The translations under genes were made by a program, and so were the position numbers. A model generated the notes under the pieces. It was not told the origin of the DNA. It saw nothing but the letters and a program-made list of their open reading frames with translations, and made no database searches. This document shows, one piece after another, positions 54,573 to 64,000 of a stretch of DNA of 64,000 nt (position 1 is the first letter of the stretch; each line of letters opens with the position of its first letter). Source of the DNA: Megaustenia siamemsis (Eukaryota > Mollusca > Gastropoda > Stylommatophora > Ariophantidae); assembly GCA_032433765.1 (NCBI GenBank), contig JAVIAB010000049.1:23556147-23620146 (forward strand), read 5' to 3'.

Positions 54573-55363
54573 GAGAACGAGAGAGAGAGAGAGAGAGAAA
54601 GATAGAGAATAGCCGAAACAGAAATATTTGTATTTTATAGAAAGGAACTCCTCTTTTGAAAGGTAGTGTTTTTTTCACCAGTCACACGGAACATCACCAT
54701 CGCTCTCTTCTCTAAATTAAAATAAATGCAATTTTAATTTCAATATATTATATTTACATATTTTATATACTGTTTATTGTTTTAATTTATTAATTAGATT
54801 CATGTTGTTTAATTGTGTTATATTTACCTAGAATCATGTGTGGTTGCTGCTTATATTCATCAAATCGGCATTGTTTATGTTCTGGGACAGGATTACGTCA
54901 CTTTTTTATTATTTATAATCGGAAACATTTATTTAGGCTTTGATCTACTCATATTCTTATTCACGTTAATCGTCGATATGTCATGCTTTCACTTAGGCTT
55001 CGTTGCATCACACTCTACCTAGATGCTATAGACCAGCTTGTTGCAGGAGCTACTGAGTTAAGTGCTCTGTGCACACCGTGAGCTGTGTGTCTCATCCGTT
55101 TTGATCCTGCTTCGATATCCCGCTTGTTTACGATGAATGATGATATCGTATGACAGGGAACAGTTGGCTGTGTTCACTTTCTGCGCGGTTTCGCCTTATG
55201 TCTTTTGGCGTGTGCTGAGACTGCTACGATGGGGACTACAGTTACCTTTCTTTGTTTGGGAGATGAGTTAGTAATTCGGATGATTCCACTGGCACGGGCA
55301 GTTGAGCAATTATGGATTTTAATTCTTTTGCTGTGATACCGAGGCCTTCCATAACCAATAATA
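54452..55363. mobile_element. Insertion that splits the 26-bp array
   Basis: About 910 bp separates the main array from its last three units. It contains an unassigned AT-rich stretch, a (GA)n tract at 54533-54600, and an IR2 repeat at 55022-55361 at its right end. No coding potential is recognised. It could be one element with IR2 as its 3' part, or two insertions. Confidence 0.55.
55022..55361 (+). repeat. Interspersed repeat (family IR2)
   Basis: Contains GAGTTAAGTGCTCTGTGCAC, GGGGACTACAGTTACCTTTC and the end GGCCTTCCATAACCAA. It is shared with 55965-56280, 9565-9655 and nothing else here. Non-coding. Confidence 0.75.
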
Positions 55364-55569
55364 ATATAAACTTGTTAGTTGACAATCAAATATAAACTTG
55401 TTAGTTGCTGATCAAATATAAACTTGTTAGTTGCTGATCAAATATAAACTGCAGCGAGCCTTTGTTCATGCAGATCTTATTAACAGGAACCAACATAAAA
55501 ATGCTATTTAGTTCTTAATTATTATAGTTTTAAAAATTATTTATTATTTTAAATACATATTTGTACGTG

Positions 55570-55690
55570 TGTTGTATGTTTGTTCCTGTTGAAGGCCTAT
55601 TGTGCCAAAACGTTGTTCTGGTTTGTTTTGTCCACTTGTAACATGAAGCTTTAACCATACAATTTTTGTTTCTATATATATATTTATTTT
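55570..55690 (+). ncRNA. Hammerhead-like motif, second diverged copy
   Basis: CTGTTGAAGGCCTATTGTGC, then CAAAACG corresponds to the motif at 7400-7500. CAAAAC pairs with a later GTTTTG before GTCC, just as CGAAAC pairs with GTTTCG in the other copy. The downstream block GTAACATGAAGC-like is also shared. Likely the remains of a Penelope-like or related element. Confidence 0.35.
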
Positions 55691-55964
55691 TAAGTTTCTC
55701 CTTCATAAAAATGCTATGTTGCTAAGCTGAACAAAAGGACAAAAATAGTAAACAAATTATATTTTTTAATGAATGGAAACTTCAGAGTCAAGATAGAAAC
55801 AAATTACACAGAGACAGTGGTATTGTTAACAGCACTGTAACATCCACAAAGCAAACACTAGAAAGAGAACAATACAGAGAACAATAGGCAGTTCAAACTA
55901 GGATTGAAGAAAGCCTATATATCATCACAATCTATCTTTTGTTACATGCATATCTACCGGCTTG

Positions 55965-56280
55965 TTGCATGAGCTTCTGAGTTAGGTGCTCTGTGCACAC
56001 CGTGAGCTGTGTGTCTCATCCGTTTTGATCATGTTTCGATATAACAATATATTGTTTACAATGAATGATGATATCATATGACAAGGAACAGTTGGCTGTG
56101 TTCACTTTCTGTGTGGTTTCACCTTATGTCGTGTGCTGAGACTGCTATAATGGGGACTACAGTTACCTTTCTTTGTTTGGGAGATGAGTTAGTAATTCGG
56201 ATGATTCCACTGGTGCAGGTGGTTGAGCAATTATGGATTTTAATTCGTTTGCAATGATACCGGGGCCTTCTATAACCAAA
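55965..56280 (+). repeat. Interspersed repeat (family IR2)
   Basis: Second, slightly shorter copy of the repeat at 55022-55361 (GGCTTGTTGCATGAGCTTCT to GGCCTTCTATAACCAA). It is followed by a minus-strand fragment of the RNase H LINE 3' end at about 56283-56480. Confidence 0.75.
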
Positions 56281-56282
56281 AC

Positions 56283-56480
56283 TATCTTTTGTTTGCCTAA
56301 AGTATTGTCTATATCTTTAATGTTGTTTCCTGTATAAATTTTCCATTTTTTTTTTTTTAATTCTTGGAAGGGCCCATATAGTTTTGTCTGTAGTGTTGTA
56401 TCTATGGGTCAATGGGTTTTCCTCAGTCTACTATATTCAGCACAGTCTTGAAGTATGTGTTCAGCAGTCTGGGGTGCCCG
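56283..56480 (-). mobile_element. LINE 3' end fragment (RNase H LINE family)
   Basis: The reverse complement matches the last 190 bp of the LINE at 37115-41164: CTGAACACATACTTCAAGAC, CATTGACCCATAGATACAAC and the region before the GATA tail. It is a strongly 5'-truncated third copy. Confidence 0.8.
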
Positions 56481-56504
56481 CAGTGTTATATCTATGAACC
56501 AACT

Positions 56505-57579
56505 CCAGATGACCACATACAAGAGTACTTCCCACTGAAATGAACTCTGGCTGACCACATACAAGAGTACTTGCCACTAAAAAGAACTACGGCTGACCAC
56601 ATACAAGAGCCTATCTATTGACCTTATGAGCTGTAGCCGGCACATAGGGCATAGATCCAGATACTCTCTTATCTAAATTTTTATTCTAGCAGTTTTCAAT
56701 CCTTCTAAAGATCTTTTAACAAATCTCGCCATATGTCTCTGTTCTGTGTAAGCAACTCTATCTCATTGAGGGATCCAATTCCTGCTGCTCTAGCCTCTCT
56801 CATCAATGTTCTTCTCAGTGTCTCTCTGGGTTGGCCTCTTTTCATCTTACCTGTTGTTTCCCACATGAGGGTTTGCTTTGTAATTCGGTTATTATCTCTT
56901 CTCATCACATGTCCAACATATGACCATCGTCTTTTCTTTATTACTGAAGATATTAGTGGTTAATTGGCGATTTCTCTAATTTCCTCGTTTGTTTTGAATT
57001 TGTTCCACACTATATACCAAGTATTTTCCTTAGACATTTATTTTTGAATGCGCCCAACTTTGTTTCTATGTCTCTTGTTGTTTTCCAGCTCTCACATGCA
57101 TACGTAGGGGTTGATAGTACATTTGATTTGAATAGTCTAAGTTTTGTGTTTGTGCTGATGAGTTTTGATTTCCACAACTTTTCAAGGCTTCTGAAAGACA
57201 TTGCTGCTATAGCTATTCTGATTCTAATTTCTTTGCTTGTATCCCCTTCTGGATCAATGTGACTTCCAAGATAGATAAAGTGATCTATCTCTTCCACATG
57301 GTTTGTTTTCCATGTATATTTTGTCATCTGTCGGTAAACTTTTCATGACTTTAGTCTTTTCATGATTGATCTCAAGCCCTGTCTGCTGATGAGGACTATG
57401 TCATTTGCAAAGTAGAGGTCCTCCAAATGGTCTCCTTGTATCCATTTGATGCCCTTGTTACCAGTGCAGCATTTCTTCTTTATGAAGTCCATACATAAGT
57501 ACTCCCCCCATAAAGAACTCAGACAATGAGTACCTGCTCCTATAGAGAACTCCAGCTAACCTCATACACCATACTCACA
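56505..57579. repeat. Degenerate roughly 50-bp repeat at the exon 3 donor, split by an RTE fragment
   Basis: Units with GGCTGACCACATACAAGAGT and ACTTSCCACT occur at 56505-56612 and, diverged, at 57490-57579, where they run into the donor of SMC4 exon 3. On the gene strand the real sequence AGAAGTACAT|GTGAGTATG corresponds to the unit GGAAGTACTCTTGTATGTGG. An RTE fragment separates the two blocks. Confidence 0.6.
56615..57490 (-). mobile_element. RTE 3' fragment
   Basis: The minus strand from 57490 encodes ITWEEIDHFIYLGSHIDPEG-like sequence, RIRIAIAAMSFRSLEKLW, YACESWKTTRDIETKLGAFK, GHVMRRDNNRITKQTLMWET and REARAAGIGSLNEIELLTQN, then the tail at 56615-56660. It gives the uninterrupted version of the site into which the 4-kb LINE jumped at 37103/41165. 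Confidence 0.85.
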
Positions 57580-57706
57580 TGTACTTCTGGTAAAGATTGT
57601 TCTTCAGCCGAACTAAGGCATTCTCCAGGTTCAAGAACTCCACAGCTTCATTCTTTGGCCCTTCCAGGCTTTCCATTTCCTTCTCGACAGCCTTGACTCT
57701 GTTGAG
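57579..57706 (-). CDS. SMC4: SMC4 exon 3: start of ascending coil
   Basis: A 128-nt exon encoding LNRVKAVEKEMESLEGPKNE and AVEFLNLENALVRLKNNLYQ, then KY. It aligns closely with vertebrate SMC4 'LNRVKMVEKEKDALEGEKNIAIEFL'. The acceptor is TTTTTAG|CTCAAC and the donor AT|GTGAGT. The last two bases AT join exon 4's C to give isoleucine. Confidence 0.95.
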
Positions 57707-57837
57707 CTAAAAACAGATGACATGCTGCATATCATATTTAAATGTAGAAGTGTAGCTTTAAAAAAAAATGTACATCATATGGATTTATGCCAAAGAAAAG
57801 GAACATGTCATATGAAAAGGATCTGTTATTTGTTATT

Positions 57838-59222
57838 GAGTTATTTGCGGGTCATCATCACTGCACTCCAAACATGTCCATAGGTGCTCAGATCCCCTCC
57901 TCAGCAATTCCCTCAGTGTCCAGCGACTGACGACTCCAGTTCTATGTTGGTTGATAAGTCTTCTTACACGGCCACTAAGTTTCTCATTTCAGGCTGTGCC
58001 CATCTTAACTCCCATTTCCATCATCCGAAGGAGTGACGTGGACTCGTGATTGTCGAAGTCCTGTGCTCTTCCCACATCTCGGAGGGCACTGATGATGTCT
58101 GCCAGATCCATTGGTTAACCGTCCTCAATGACAGCGCAGCTAGCCAACCTGTCCGCTCTTTCATTTCCCTGTACTGTCACATGTAATGAGATCTAGACAA
58201 AGGTGACCTTTCATATTTTTTTACTTCTGCCATGACTCTACCTATTGCATGTGTACCAAGCCCGCCTCCACTATTTTTATCATGCTCATCGAATCACTCT
58301 GTATACAGGCGTGGGTGTAGTCTTGTGACTCTAGCCAGATTTATGCCTTGGTCACTGCCATCACCTCCATCGTTATGCTACTCGTGGTCATTACATATGC
58401 ACCACTGTCTTTCTTGACTATTCTGCCGGCCGAGCGGGCTGTAAATGTCCACGCACTCCTTTGGTGTTGTATTACAGATCCGTCTGAATAGATAGATGAC
58501 TGCATCTTTCTCATCGGTGTTATCCGAGATGAAATCATTGACCTCCGCATTAACCACGCCTGAGTTCTGTTCTCTAAATTTCCTGTTGAGTGTGACAATA
58601 CACGAGAATATCCCCCTAGATGACGTAGGCACCTGTATCCACTCCTCACCAGCATTGATATTGGTATGACCACAGACCTGTTTGATGGCATCTTCTGTTT
58701 GGCCCCCCCATGATTCGCAACATTTTAGCCTGACACCTTTCCCTGTGATGAGCTCATGGTGAAATGGATGCTCTTTATCTGTACTAATCTTCAGGTATGC
58801 TCGTGCCCTCTAGATCTTGATCCTGTCATCCATGGTTGGAAAGTCAAGAAGATACCTCATTGCTACACAGGGAGTGTCCCTCGTACACCTCAAGATAATG
58901 CACATGGCTTCATTCTGTATTTTCTCCAGCCTGTCAAGTTGCGTCGTACTGACAGTAAGAATTGCCAAGGCATACTCGATTGGTGCAAGGACTAATCCCT
59001 GGAACAAAAGAGTAAGTAGCCTCTGCTCGATGTTGGCAGCTGCCATGACCTTCAAGGTGGCTAATCCTTTGCGGGCTTTTATCACATGGTCAACGTGGTC
59101 CCAAAAACACAGGCTGCAATCAAACTCAACTCCAAGGTGTGTCATCAACCTGTCCCTGGTCACCTCACCAGCCCCCATTCGTACCACCAGTGTTTCCGTG
59201 TTAGCGATATGATTGTTAAGGG
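57838..59222 (-). mobile_element. LINE fragment: end of RT and RNase H
   Basis: The minus strand from 59222 encodes MTHLGVEFDCSLCFWDHV, KARKGLATLKVMAAANIEQR, YALAILTVSTTQLDRLEKIQ (RT thumb region), then IYSDGSVIQ with AWTFTARSAGRIVKKDSG and VMTTSSITMEVMAVTKA (RNase H D and E motifs). After that come GNERADRLAS-like sequence and ALRDVGRAQDFD. This is another I/Jockey-group LINE, different from 37115-41164. The piece at 11395-11700 belongs to it. It has several stops. Confidence 0.8.
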
Positions 59223-59223
59223 A

Positions 59224-59395
59224 GGAATATTCAACTGCAATATAAATGAATAAATGAGTAGATAGAAAGACAAGAGACAAACAGACAGACACACTGCAAT
59301 ATAAATGACTAAATGAGTAGATAGAAAGACAAGAGACAAACAGACAGACACACTGCAATAAAAATTAATAGATAGAAAGACAAAACAAACATGCA
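59224..59395. repeat. 56-bp repeat, about 3 units, beside the exon 2 donor
   Basis: Units AGTAGATAGAAAGACAAGAG, ACAAACAGACAGACACACTG, CAATATAAATGAATAAATG. The first unit begins about 19 nt downstream of the exon 2 donor. Confidence 0.9.
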
Positions 59396-59413
59396 TAATG
59401 GATGTGATCTTAC

Positions 59414-59578
59414 CTTCTCGGACCGTAAGTCATTGAGAGTATCCACACGTTTACTAAGGATGTCAATGGGCTGCTTGAACCTGTTGGACCCAATGATATC
59501 TTCCAGGAACTCCAGCATTCCCTCCTCATGTTCAGTGAGAGCTTTCGGCTTCATCATGGCAATCTGTTCTACTTCTCC
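59414..59578 (-). CDS. SMC4: SMC4 exon 2: end of N-terminal head
   Basis: A 165-nt exon encoding 55 residues, GEVEQIAMMKPKALTEHEEG, MLEFLEDIIGSNRFKQPIDI and LSKRVDTLNDLRSEK. The stretch GEVEQIAMMKPK...TEH.EGMLE(F/Y)LEDIIG is diagnostic for SMC4. The acceptor is TTACTTTCAG|GGAGAAG and the donor AAG|GTAAGA, phase 0 at both ends. The acceptor and the first bases of the exon are copied in the upstream 32-bp array. Confidence 0.98.
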
Positions 59579-59582
59579 CTGA

Positions 59583-60600
59583 AAGTAACAATAACCTGTT
59601 CTACTTCTCTCTAAAAGTAACAATAACCTGCTCTACTTCTCTCTAAAAGTAACAATATCCTGTTCTATTTCTCCCTGAAAGTAACAATAACCTGTTCTAC
59701 TTCTCCCTGAAAGTAACAATAACCTGTTCCACTTCTCTCTGAAAGTAACAATAACCTGTTCTACTTCTCCCTGAAAGTAACAATAACCTGTTCTACTTCT
59801 CCCTGAAAGTAACAATAACCTGTTCAACTTCTCCCTGAAAGTAACAATAACCTGTTCAACTTCTCCCTGAAAGTAACAATAACCTGTTCCACTTCTCCCT
59901 GAAAGTAACAATAACCTGTTCTACTTCTCCCTGAAAGTAACAATAATCTGTTCTACTTCTCCCTGAAAGTAACAATAATCTGTTCTACTTTTCTCTAAAA
60001 GTAACAATGATCTGTTCTACTTCTCCCTGAAAGTAACAATAATCTGTTCTACTTCTCTCTGAAAGTAACAATAATCTGTTCTACTTTTCTCTAAAAGTAA
60101 CAATGATCTGTTCTACTTCTCCCTGAAAGTAACAATAATCTGTTCTACTTCTCCCTGAAAGTAACAATAATCTGTTCTACTTCTCCCTGAAAGTAACAAT
60201 AATCTGTTCTACTTCTCCCTGAAAGTAACAATAATCTGTTCTACTTTTCTCTAAAAGTAACAATGATCTGTTCTACTTCTCCCTGAAAGTAACAATAATC
60301 TGTTCTACTTCTCCCTGAAAGTAACAATAATCTGTTCTACTTCTCCCTGAAAGTAACAATAACCTGTTCTACTTCTCCCTGAAGGTAACAATAACCTGTT
60401 CTACTTCTCTCTGAAAGTAACAATAATCTGTTCTACTTCTCCCTGAAAGTAACAATAACCTGTTCTACTTCTCTCTGAAAGTAACAATAACCTGTTCTAC
60501 TTCTCCTGAAAGTAACAATAACCTGTTCTACTTCTCTCTGAAAGTAACAATAATCTGTTCTACTTCTACCTGAAAGTAACAATAATCTGTTATATATCTT
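59583..60600. repeat. 32-bp minisatellite built on the exon 2 acceptor
   Basis: About 32 units. On the gene strand each reads GTTATTGTTACTTTCAGGGA+GAAGTAGAACAG, that is the real acceptor TTACTTTCAG plus the first 15 bases of exon 2, GGAGAAGTAGAACAG. Variants (TTTAGAGAGAAG, TTTCAGAGAGAAG) keep the AG. Confidence 0.96.
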
Positions 60601-60689
60601 CATGAAAATTGTTACTATTGGATTTCTTGTTTGTTGTCTGTTAGTAATTTCTACACTAGAAGACCAGTTCTCTGAATATATTAGAACAG

Positions 60690-60960
60690 GGCAGAGCTAA
60701 AGAAGCAACTCTTTCTGGAGATGATTGTGCCACACCAGGATCTCTAAGCCCAGTAAACACGAACAGGGCAGAGCTAGAGAAGCAACTCTCTCTGGAGATG
60801 ATTGTGCCACACCAGGTTATCTAAGTTCAGTAGACACGAACAACAGGGCAGAGCTAGAGAAGCAACTCGTTCTGGAGATGATTGTGTCACACCAGGATCT
60901 CTAAGTCCAGTAGACACGAACAACAGGGCAGAGCTAGAGAAGAGGGGCAGAAGCAACTCT
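60690..60960. repeat. Roughly 77-bp repeat, about 4 units
   Basis: Units contain GGGCAGAGCTAGAGAAGCAA, CTCTTTCTGGAGATGATTGT and CACACCAGGATCTCTAAG. It is mid-intron 1. Confidence 0.9.
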
Positions 60961-61099
60961 TTCTGGAAGTCTTGCAGAAAACGGCAAACCCATTTTTTTC
61001 TGAACACTGAGATCACTAGTGATGATGTTCTAGGTCTGACCCAAGGTGCAGTCATCACGGAAAAGACATTCATCATCTGGGGCAGGTTACCAACAACAT

Positions 61100-61385
61100 C
61101 CAAGCCATATTTACCAAGTTTTTTGTGTGTAAAGTAACAGGGAATTTTGATGTCATTTTTTTATGACATCCCTTCTCGTAATAATCTGTATTGCAAAGTG
61201 CTAGCAAGATTTACCCTCAAAGGTAGAAATAAAGCAGTCATTGTTATATAGAAAATGAGGTCATGTGTACAGAAATACCACAACTTATGTTTTGCTCCAA
61301 CAATTACTGTGATGTTATTGTCTACTTGTTCTGAAATGCAAAAAAATATTTTTTTAAATACAAATTTGATGTATTTTACAAAGAT
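61100..61385. other. Intron sequence without a recognised feature
   Basis: AT-rich SMC4 intron 1 sequence. Nothing is recognised. Confidence 0.45.
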
Positions 61386-61925
61386 GCAATAACGAGATGA
61401 AGAATGGCTCTGCAAAAGCAGATTTCCAAAAAATAAGGAAGATACTGTTCAATCCATTTTTGACAATAGAAACAAGAAAAAGAGTTCTTAAATGTTATGT
61501 AGAGCCAGTCTTAACATATGGATGTGAATCATGGACAATAGGACAACAGACATGAAAATCACTGGAGTCTGTAGGAATGTGGTTTTACAGAAGAATGTTG
61601 AGAATAAATGGACAGCTAAGAAGAATAATTAAAACGCTCTGAAAGAAGCCATAGCAAAAAGAGAGCTAATTTCCAATATTAAGAAAAAACAATCATCATT
61701 TTTTGGCCATGTAATGAGAAGGGTACAGCTGGAAAATATTGTAACAACTGGAAAAATTGAGGGACGAAGAGATGGAAGCAAAGAGAAGAGATACAAGACA
61801 GCTTACAAAAATGGATTGGCAGAAGATCAACAATCAAAATGATAAATAACTGTTGAGATCGAAAGTTGTGATGAGACATGATCATTTATGCCAGCAAGCA
61901 TGGTACTTGATGATGATGATGATGA
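61385..61925 (+). mobile_element. 5'-truncated LINE fragment
   Basis: Decayed copy of the MWFYRRMLRI / FFGHVMR family, ending in GATGATGATGATGATGA just 18 nt from the exon 1 donor. Confidence 0.8.
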
Positions 61926-61942
61926 CATTAATGAAATCTCAC

Positions 61943-62122
61943 CTGAAGAATAAGGAATCTATTGTGATCCAGGTCAATCCCACTGCCTCTAAGAACCTGG
62001 GCTACCTCCTTGTACATGATCTTCTTCCCATCCAAATAATAACAGGAGCTGTTGTCTTTGAATGCCATCCTGGACACTACAAATTGTGAGTCGGGTATTA
62101 CTGTATAGTCATCATCACCATC
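61943..62122 (-). CDS. SMC4: SMC4 exon 1 of this window: N-terminal head with Q-loop
   Basis: A 180-nt exon encoding 60 residues, DGDDDYTVIPDSQFVVSRMA, FKDNSSCYYLDGKKIMYKEV and AQVLRGSGIDLDHNRFLILQ. It belongs to the SMC4 N-terminal ATPase lobe. The final Q with exon 2's GEVEQ forms the SMC Q-loop that contacts the Mg-ATP site. The acceptor is GTCACAG|GATGGT and the donor CAG|GTGAGA, phase 0 both ends. Upstream exons with Walker A must lie beyond 64000. The intron upstream holds an RTE on the opposite strand. Confidence 0.97.
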
Positions 62123-62169
62123 CTGTGACATTATCAACAGATAAAAAAAATAATCAGGTTTTAATTAGT

Positions 62170-64000
62170 TCAAATCACACGTGCGCTGCCGGGGCCCGAA
62201 AGGGGAGTAAAGAATAGCAGCGCTGTACCCTACTAGGCATGTTCGTAAGAGGCGAAAAATGAGGGTTGGGCATGGGACTGGCTATCCCATACTGTGAAAA
62301 AAAAATAAGCTGAAAAAAATTCACAAACATGGACAAGTCAAAGAGAGAAATAGTAAATCCGCCATCCAGGAAAAAGAAGGGCTCTCTGTCTAAGAAACAT
62401 ATGACGCAAGCCGGAGAAATCCGTAAGGAGTCAGAGTTGCCGACTCCCCCTTTGTCTACCAGGAAATCCTCCAGAATTGGCACCTGGAATGTACGTACCC
62501 TAAACGAACAGGGAAAAGCTGCTCAGGTAGCAGCAGAAATGACAAACTACAAGATAGATATTCTGGGAATGTGTGAAACAAGATGGCTGGGAACCGAAAG
62601 AATAAAATTAAATACAGGAGAGATGATTTTATCATCAGGACACCAGGAACCTGGAGCACAACATAGCGAAGGGGTAGCTATAATGATATCAAGGAATGCA
62701 CAGAAGACACTAATAGAATGGGAAGCAGTAGGACCAAGACTAATGAGAGCAACATTTAAAATAACCAAAAACAAAATAAAATTACACATTATCCAATGCT
62801 ATGTACCAACCAACAACAAGGATGATAGATGGTTTCTATAAAAAGCTACAATGTCAGATGTGTGCAAGACGAGCCAAGGATATTATAATCTTGATGGGAG
62901 ACCTAAATGCTAAAGTAGGATCAGACAACAGAGGCTTCGAAGAGATTATGGGAAAACATGGACTTGGAGATATAAACAAGAATGGAGAGATATTTGTGAA
63001 TGACTGCGCCCTTAATCAAGTGAGCCTAGGAGGAAACAATATCCCAACATAAAAGAATACACAAAGCTACATGGGTGTCACCAGATCATAGAACGGAAAA
63101 TCAAATTGATCACATATGTATTAATAATAAGTTTAAGTCATCCTTACAGGATGTAAAAGTATATAGAGGGGCAGATGTAGCTTCTGATCATCATCTTCTG
63201 ATAACCAAACTTAAAATTAAACTAAAAAGGTATACTACAACGAATAAGGGTAGAAAGTATTTCAATGTAGGGTTTCTTAAAGAAGAAAGAATTAAAGATA
63301 AATTCGCAGTCACAATATCAAACAAATACCAAGTCCTCCAACAACTAGAAAATACAATAAATATAGAAGATCATTGGAAACAGGTAAAAGATATCTGGAA
63401 AGAGACATGTGAAGAAACATTGGGGAAAAGAGAACACCAGAATAAGGCATGGATGACAGCAGAGACCCTGGATAAAATTAAAGAAAGAAAGAACAAGCAA
63501 GCAGACATAAATAAAAGCAAAATGAGAAGTAATAAAGCCAAGACACAGGAAGCTTACACAGAGGTGAACAAAGAAGTGAGAAGATGCATTAAAAGGGATA
63601 AGAGGAAATATATAGATGAACTAGCTAAAGAGGCAGAAGAAGCAGCAAATAAAGGGAATATGAAAGAACTGTACAACAGCACAAAGAAATTAAGGGGAAA
63701 ATACAAACAGATCAACGCCTTTATTAAAGATAAGAAAGGAAATCTGCTTAGTAATATAAGGGAACAAATGGAGAGATGGAAAGAGCATTTTGAAGAACTT
63801 TTGAACAGACCCAGCTCAAATAATCCTCCAGATATACTACCAGCAGAAGAAGAGTTACACGTTAACTGTGGAAAACCAAATAAAGAAGAAATAATGAAAG
63901 CCATCAAACTATTAAAAGATGGTAAAGCCACAGGACCAGATGAAATTCCTTCGGAAGCCATCAAAGCAGATATTAACACCTCTACCAAGATGTTACATAA
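62170..64000 (+). mobile_element. RTE-clade LINE, 5' part, runs off the window
   Basis: A start codon at 62329 opens a frame with the APE endonuclease: RIGTWNVRTLNEQGKAAQVA, DILGMCETRWLGTERIKL, GVAIMISRNAQKTLIEWE and IIQCYVPTNN. Frameshifts near 62830 and 63045 interrupt it around MGDLNAKVGSDNRG. From about 63053 the frame is open to the end of the window: ATWVSPDHRTENQIDHIC, VASDHHLLITKLKIKL, the linker, and the start of RT (KDGKATGPDEIPSEAIKA). The 5' region (62185-62270) has the inverted pair CGCTGC/GCAGCG and GCATGTTCGTAAGAGGCGA, similar to the heads of the SINE-like family. Inserted in the SMC4 intron on the opposite strand. Confidence 0.88.

Noticed and set aside
58341..59358. Host RNase H-like gene on the minus strand
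   Set aside because: The RNase H and RT-thumb motifs belong to one 5'-truncated LINE with stops; a second fragment is at 11395-11700.
62181..62255. HDV-like ribozyme at the 5' end of the RTE copy
   Set aside because: There is an inverted pair CGCTGC/GCAGCG, but I could not arrange P1, P2 and P4 in the HDV order.

Overview
The window is animal nuclear DNA. It contains no operons and no bacterial genes. It holds the middle of one large intron-rich gene on the minus strand, encoding SMC4, the condensin ATPase subunit (XCAP-C/CAP-C). Its introns are packed with non-LTR retrotransposons, tRNA-derived SINEs and minisatellites. The retrotransposon and SINE content fits a large-genome invertebrate, perhaps a lophotrochozoan such as a gastropod mollusc, but nothing here proves the species.

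SMC4. Thirteen exons (called 1-13 here) run from 62122 down to 11176 on the minus strand. They join in phase over 1,848 nt (616 codons), once one missing base in exon 10 and one in exon 12 are allowed for. In order they encode the end of the N-terminal ATPase head with the Q-loop, the ascending coiled coil, the hinge and the start of the descending coil. The N-terminus (Walker A) lies to the right of the window. The rest of the coil and the C-terminal head (signature motif, Walker B) lie to the left.

Assembly. Bases 1-6425 repeat 16908-23393 almost exactly. The repeat stops at a 100-N gap (6426-6525) and places SMC4 exons 10 and 11 a second time, out of order. Each copy carries a one-base deletion in a different exon. 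This looks like a duplicated haplotig or contig end, not biology.

Mobile elements. Two near-full-length LINEs of one family lie head to head at 37115-41164 (minus) and 42266-48382 (plus). Each is about 4.05 kb, has a single endonuclease-RT-RNase H reading frame and no ORF1, and has 12-bp target-site duplications. Both begin at the same nucleotide with a predicted HDV-like self-cleaving ribozyme. The plus copy is split by a 2.06-kb LTR-like insertion. Both copies sit inside older repeats. Elsewhere there are many 5'-truncated LINE fragments, including an RTE copy whose endonuclease/RT frame runs off the right edge, and at least five SINE-like families.

Minisatellites. The most unusual pattern is that long tandem arrays (17-60 bp units, tens of copies) lie directly against SMC4 splice sites. 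In several arrays the unit contains the splice site and a few exon bases, so the introns carry rows of decoy acceptors or donors. Clear cases are the acceptors of exons 2, 5, 6 and 8 and the donors of exons 9 and 12. Weaker or merely adjacent cases are at the donors of exons 2, 3 and 6 and the acceptor of exon 4.
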